From assembly GCA_032821775.1 (NCBI GenBank), contig JAVLRN010000020.1, forward strand, positions 124,001 through 188,000: a stretch of DNA of 64,000 nt, written 5' to 3'. This document shows, piece by piece, positions 60,397 to 64,000 of the stretch. Position 1 is the stretch's first letter; each line of letters begins with the position of its first letter. The translations under genes and the position numbers were made by a program. The notes under the pieces were generated by a model, which made no database searches, was not told the origin of the DNA, and saw only the letters and a list, made by a program, of their open reading frames with translations. Source of the stretch: Sanguinoderma infundibulare. Its lineage: Eukaryota; Basidiomycota; Agaricomycetes; Polyporales; Polyporaceae.

Positions 60397-61281
60397 GAAA
60401 CCGGGCACGAGATTCAGAGCGAGGTCCACGCCGCCAACATAAGGTTCCCCAGGCTGTGTGGCGCAGCGTCAATCAGCACATGTCGAGGATTGCAGGCAAG
60501 ACGGTACATACCGCGGCAGGGTGCGTCAAGGGGTGCAAGTTATACTCGAAGAGGGGGTCAATGGGGGCTCCTCTTCCGGCGCGCCCTCGTAGCGCAGAAT
60601 AGCAGAGTTGATCCCGTTTGCAAAACCAAGCGCACTGGTGTCCAACATGGTGTTCGGGAGAGCGCGGATCGACTAGTTCTTGAGCTCCGGGTTCGCTTCC
60701 AGCTGCCGGAATCCAGGCGAAAAGTGAGCCCCAAATGAAGCCTGGAGATAGACGATGCGAGCTCACAACGAACGAGTACCGCTGAGCCGCGAGAATCTGG
60801 ATCTCATAGATAGTGAGCGGGACGGTGTTCTGGCCGTCAGCCTCGATGACTGTCATCGAGTGCCCCGCGATTGAGAATTTGTAGTTGGGATCGCAGGAGA
60901 TACTGACGAGGCGGAACCGGTAGCTGGAGAGAATATGGCCCATGATCAGATGATTTGGGGACCGGAAGATCAAGAAATGACACACACCGCGTTCCTTGCG
61001 TCACCCGGATGACTGCCAGCTCCGATGTCGGGTTCTCCCACCAGCGTCCCATGCCGTTGATCAGGTTGGAGTCCGGCTTCCTGCAGGTCGCGCTAGTGTC
61101 AAAATGTGCTCGTGAACGCTGAAGACATAACACTGACGGCGGAAGATGCGTAGGCCGCGACGGTGACATGGTACCAGTCCGCGAGCGTAATGATGAATGG
61201 TGAGCATATCGCGAACGTCGAGGCAGTACCAGCTGCATACCGTGGTCGAATAAGGCGACCGAATGCAGAGACCGTCGTCAC
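60397..61281 (-). pseudogene. Laccase relic, unit 6 (recombinant)
   Basis: Like unit 5: the low-coordinate part is of the unit 2/4 type, and from about 60,840 the sequence is of the unit 1 type. The TAG and the frameshift are kept. Confidence 0.85.
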
Positions 61282-62779
61282 ACTGCAGTAGTCATAATCG
61301 ATGGCTGTCGCGAAGGAAGGCATGAATGGGGAGCAGGGGGAAGGGCACCATGATGAATGTCGAGGAGATGGGGCGGGGATGGACAAAAGGACGGGTGTCG
61401 AGACGCCAAAGGGATCCAAGTCCCCGTTCACGACCGACACTGGCCAAAGCAGCACAAACAGTTGTCTAAGCCCTGTCGCTTAGCCATCTTGCGACATCTA
61501 TTTGTTGAGTCAGCGCATCCCCAATCAATTACCCGCGAATGCGGTTCATCTGATGCTGCGCGTGCTCACGTACCTGAGAATTCATGGCCGCTGCTGGACC
61601 GTTGCCACTGTTACGGCCAGTCCAATCCACGGACGTACGTTCCGGGTACCTCGAACACTGGGAGCAGCACTATAACAGCACGATTACGCATAGAATCCAT
61701 ATGCCACATAGGGCTGAGGATGGACTCGCGTACTTGACACCAATGCGCGCCGACCGTCGCAGCTGGCCTAAACCAGGCACTGTTTCGGACAGGGATGTCA
61801 ATGTCGCAGAGGCGGCTTCCGCGGGCTTCTGTTTTCCCCGCATGCGCGAGGACACGGGAGGCTCGGCGATGGACATGGACGACATGGATTTGATGAGCTC
61901 TTCTGTTGGATCGTTAGACGGCGCTGCTCACGAGCGGGCTTCGCGGATGGCTTGTCGGCTGAGACGCGGCTGCATCCACAGAGTTGTTCCAGGTTGGCAC
62001 GCGCACAGGGCTACGCAGCGGCGGACAGGGGGAGCGGCCCTCGGAGGTGTCTGGAAGGTGCGATCCAAGGATGATTGGCGGCCTGCGTGACCGACATTCT
62101 CTTTTCGGGACTCGTCGCACGGCCTACTCATCCGGGATCCTGAAAGTACACAGTCCACAGTCAGCAATCAGCGAGACCTGGCCAATCCCCAGGACACATC
62201 ATTCCAGAAGAATTCCAATCCGCGGCATGGCGTCATGGAGACGATCACGGTTAGACGCAAATCAGTCACAATGCATCTGTTACTGACAGTGACTTTGTGC
62301 AGTCTTCTTTGCCCGCAGGCGGCGCCCAGTGTATCGGAAAACACATGATTACATACCAATTGCACAGATCTTCGTGGATGCGGAGAATTTGTTTGCACAA
62401 CGCGGAATGGTTGGGAGAACCGAGCAGATCAAGCGGCGGAGGATGCGAGGATGGTGCGTACGGGACGAGGACTAGCTGGAGCGGAGGACGCGAAATGTTA
62501 GGAAACGCAAACTGCGGCAGTACCGGAGATCAACACCGAAGGTTCCAGGCGGGTCTCGCGTATCGCAACGTCCGTCTCGCTCGGACGCCGAGGTCGTAGA
62601 TTCCAATGTGCGATGACCGTCCCTTGACGACGGTGGGGGAACGCCGAGTCGTAGCAGATCAAGATGTCAATATGAAGGTTCCGAACATGCGGACGCGAGG
62701 CCGACCATCGCGTGTGTCGTCAGGAACGTTGTGGATCCTCTGAGCGGTTGTGCAGCCTCGAAACAGGGAACCGGCTCCC

Positions 62780-62905
62780 GAGATCTGCGATATTGATTGG
62801 GCTCGCGGGCCTGCAGACGTCACGGACCGTGAGATCCTCCGCATACATACTAAGAACATGAAGCTCGCTGATTCGAGCTGGCTCACCGCGTCTGGGTACT
62901 CAGCA
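62780..62905 (+). pseudogene. Cdc48/p97 fragment, unit 6
   Basis: Same signature (62831-62872) and truncation; identical to unit 1 over this stretch. Spacer without a recognised gene follows to the window end (62906-64000). Confidence 0.8.
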
Positions 62906-64000
62906 TGTCGGAACCGCACGCTCGCCAGGTCGTGCTGGTGGCGCCTTCCGTCCTGTCCCGTCCGTTCCGATCGTTCGACGTCGTCTGTGGCTCGGTGGTG
63001 TGCACTGTGGGCACGAGCGGGCGCCGAAGAAGACCTGAGAACCTCGGTTTGGACCAGGGGAATGGCTGCGGCGGCCAACGTACATCAAAAGCACTAGATG
63101 GGACAATAATTCGCGACCATTCATAACGACCGCAGTCTTCGCATGTGGGCCGTAATTTTTGCGCTTCTATAGGGCCGCACGCGGTGCCTCGCGACCGCAC
63201 AAGACGACGTGACCGGGCTGCAGGGGCTGGATGTTTCGAGTGCCTAGTGGGTGGGTGCATTGTGCGCTCGCGGAGCCACGATGAAGATAAGACATGTTCT
63301 ATGTATTCTGCCCGGACGAACGCAACAACCTGTGTGATAAATACGATCATCCAGGATCCACGACGACAGGCAAAGGGCGGATTGGGGACAACGGTCGACC
63401 ATTGAAAATCGAGGAGTGAGGCGAGGCAGGGGACAGGGACGTGAGCCGTGGATGCGATGATGCGCGACCATACGTTCGCGCTTAGAATGGGGGGTTGACG
63501 ACGGCGATTCGATTGATGGAATTGGCTCGAGCCTCCGAGCACCGGCGGCGTCTGCTCCACTTGATACCGCTTCGAGTGCGGATCGCGACGAGAACGCGGC
63601 CTGGAGGCGGGCATGTCGGCGCCATGTGGGTTGATTTCGCAGCGGAGCAACAGCCTCCCCTGAAGAAACGCAGTATTAAAGACCTGTTGAGAAGACGAAG
63701 ACGACCCATTCCTCACTGGTGTTGCACCCGCCCGCCCCGCCCCATGCCGTCTCCTCTTCCGAATTTGCTGACAATGATTTTACTCGCTCACTCACTCCTC
63801 ATCCCACCTCGAATGTACGTGTCCGCCACGATCTTGTTGTCGAGGTCGTAGTGCTAACGATGTTGTACCCAGCGCCACGTCCTCGCCCTGAACCGGTCCG
63901 ATACGTGGTAGAGGTATGTTAGCCATTGCACAAGAGCGTGTTGGCGATAAACTGACCTCAATTTCGGTTCGTAGACGGCGCGCGTCCGGGAAACTAGTGG

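Larger units (their letters stand above)
54810..64000 (+). repeat. Tandem repeat unit 6 (cut by the window end)
   Basis: Sixth unit, about 9.19 kb visible. The 5' part matches unit 2 (offset 42,975) and the 3' part, from about 60,840, matches unit 1 (offset 53,715). The window ends inside the spacer at the point equivalent to 10,285 of unit 1, so the array is not finished here. Confidence 0.95.

Overview
This is a eukaryotic window, almost certainly from a filamentous basidiomycete. The only intact gene has eight short introns (about 50-77 nt) with GT..AG ends. The recognisable gene relics are a fungal laccase and Cdc48. There are no bacterial signals such as operons, Shine-Dalgarno sites or tRNAs. 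I cannot name the species.

The window is one long head-to-tail tandem array. After about 0.6 kb of left flank, a unit of about 10.75 kb repeats: 602-11834 (longer, because of a minisatellite expansion), 11835-22588, 22589-33317, 33318-44070, 44071-54809, and 54810 to the window end (cut off about 1.5 kb short of a full unit). The array continues beyond the right edge.

Every unit has the same layout, given here in unit 1 coordinates. (1) A promoter and leader at about 602-1153. (2) A nine-exon plus-strand gene, 1154-3934, for a 770-residue CHK2/Rad53/Cds1-type checkpoint kinase: N-terminal SQ/TQ cluster, FHA domain, Ser/Thr kinase domain, and a long tail rich in SQ/TQ and basic motifs. (3) A 30-bp minisatellite just after the stop codon: 18 units in unit 1, two in all others. 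(4) About 2.1 kb of degenerate sub-repeats sharing the word gtaccaag. (5) A minus-strand laccase relic (6682-7566) that keeps its introns but has a nonsense codon and frameshifts. (6) Unrecognised sequence with a possible Ser/Pro-rich gene fragment. (7) A short plus-strand fragment of a Cdc48/p97 AAA+ ATPase (about 9065-9190). (8) More unrecognised sequence and a minus-strand relic of an unidentified gene (about 11110-11475), which leads into the next unit.

The kinase is the only gene I can reconstruct intact, and its frame is open in all six copies. The rest of each unit looks like decayed pieces of unrelated genes. The copies are not identical. Kinase copies 2 and 6 form one pair and 3 and 5 another, while 1 and 4 are separate. 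Patches switch partner inside units. Long tracts match exactly at offsets of 21,482 and 42,975 bp. This fits repeated unequal exchange or gene conversion, but the read support of the assembly needs checking. A tandem amplification of a DNA-damage checkpoint kinase is the main novelty here.
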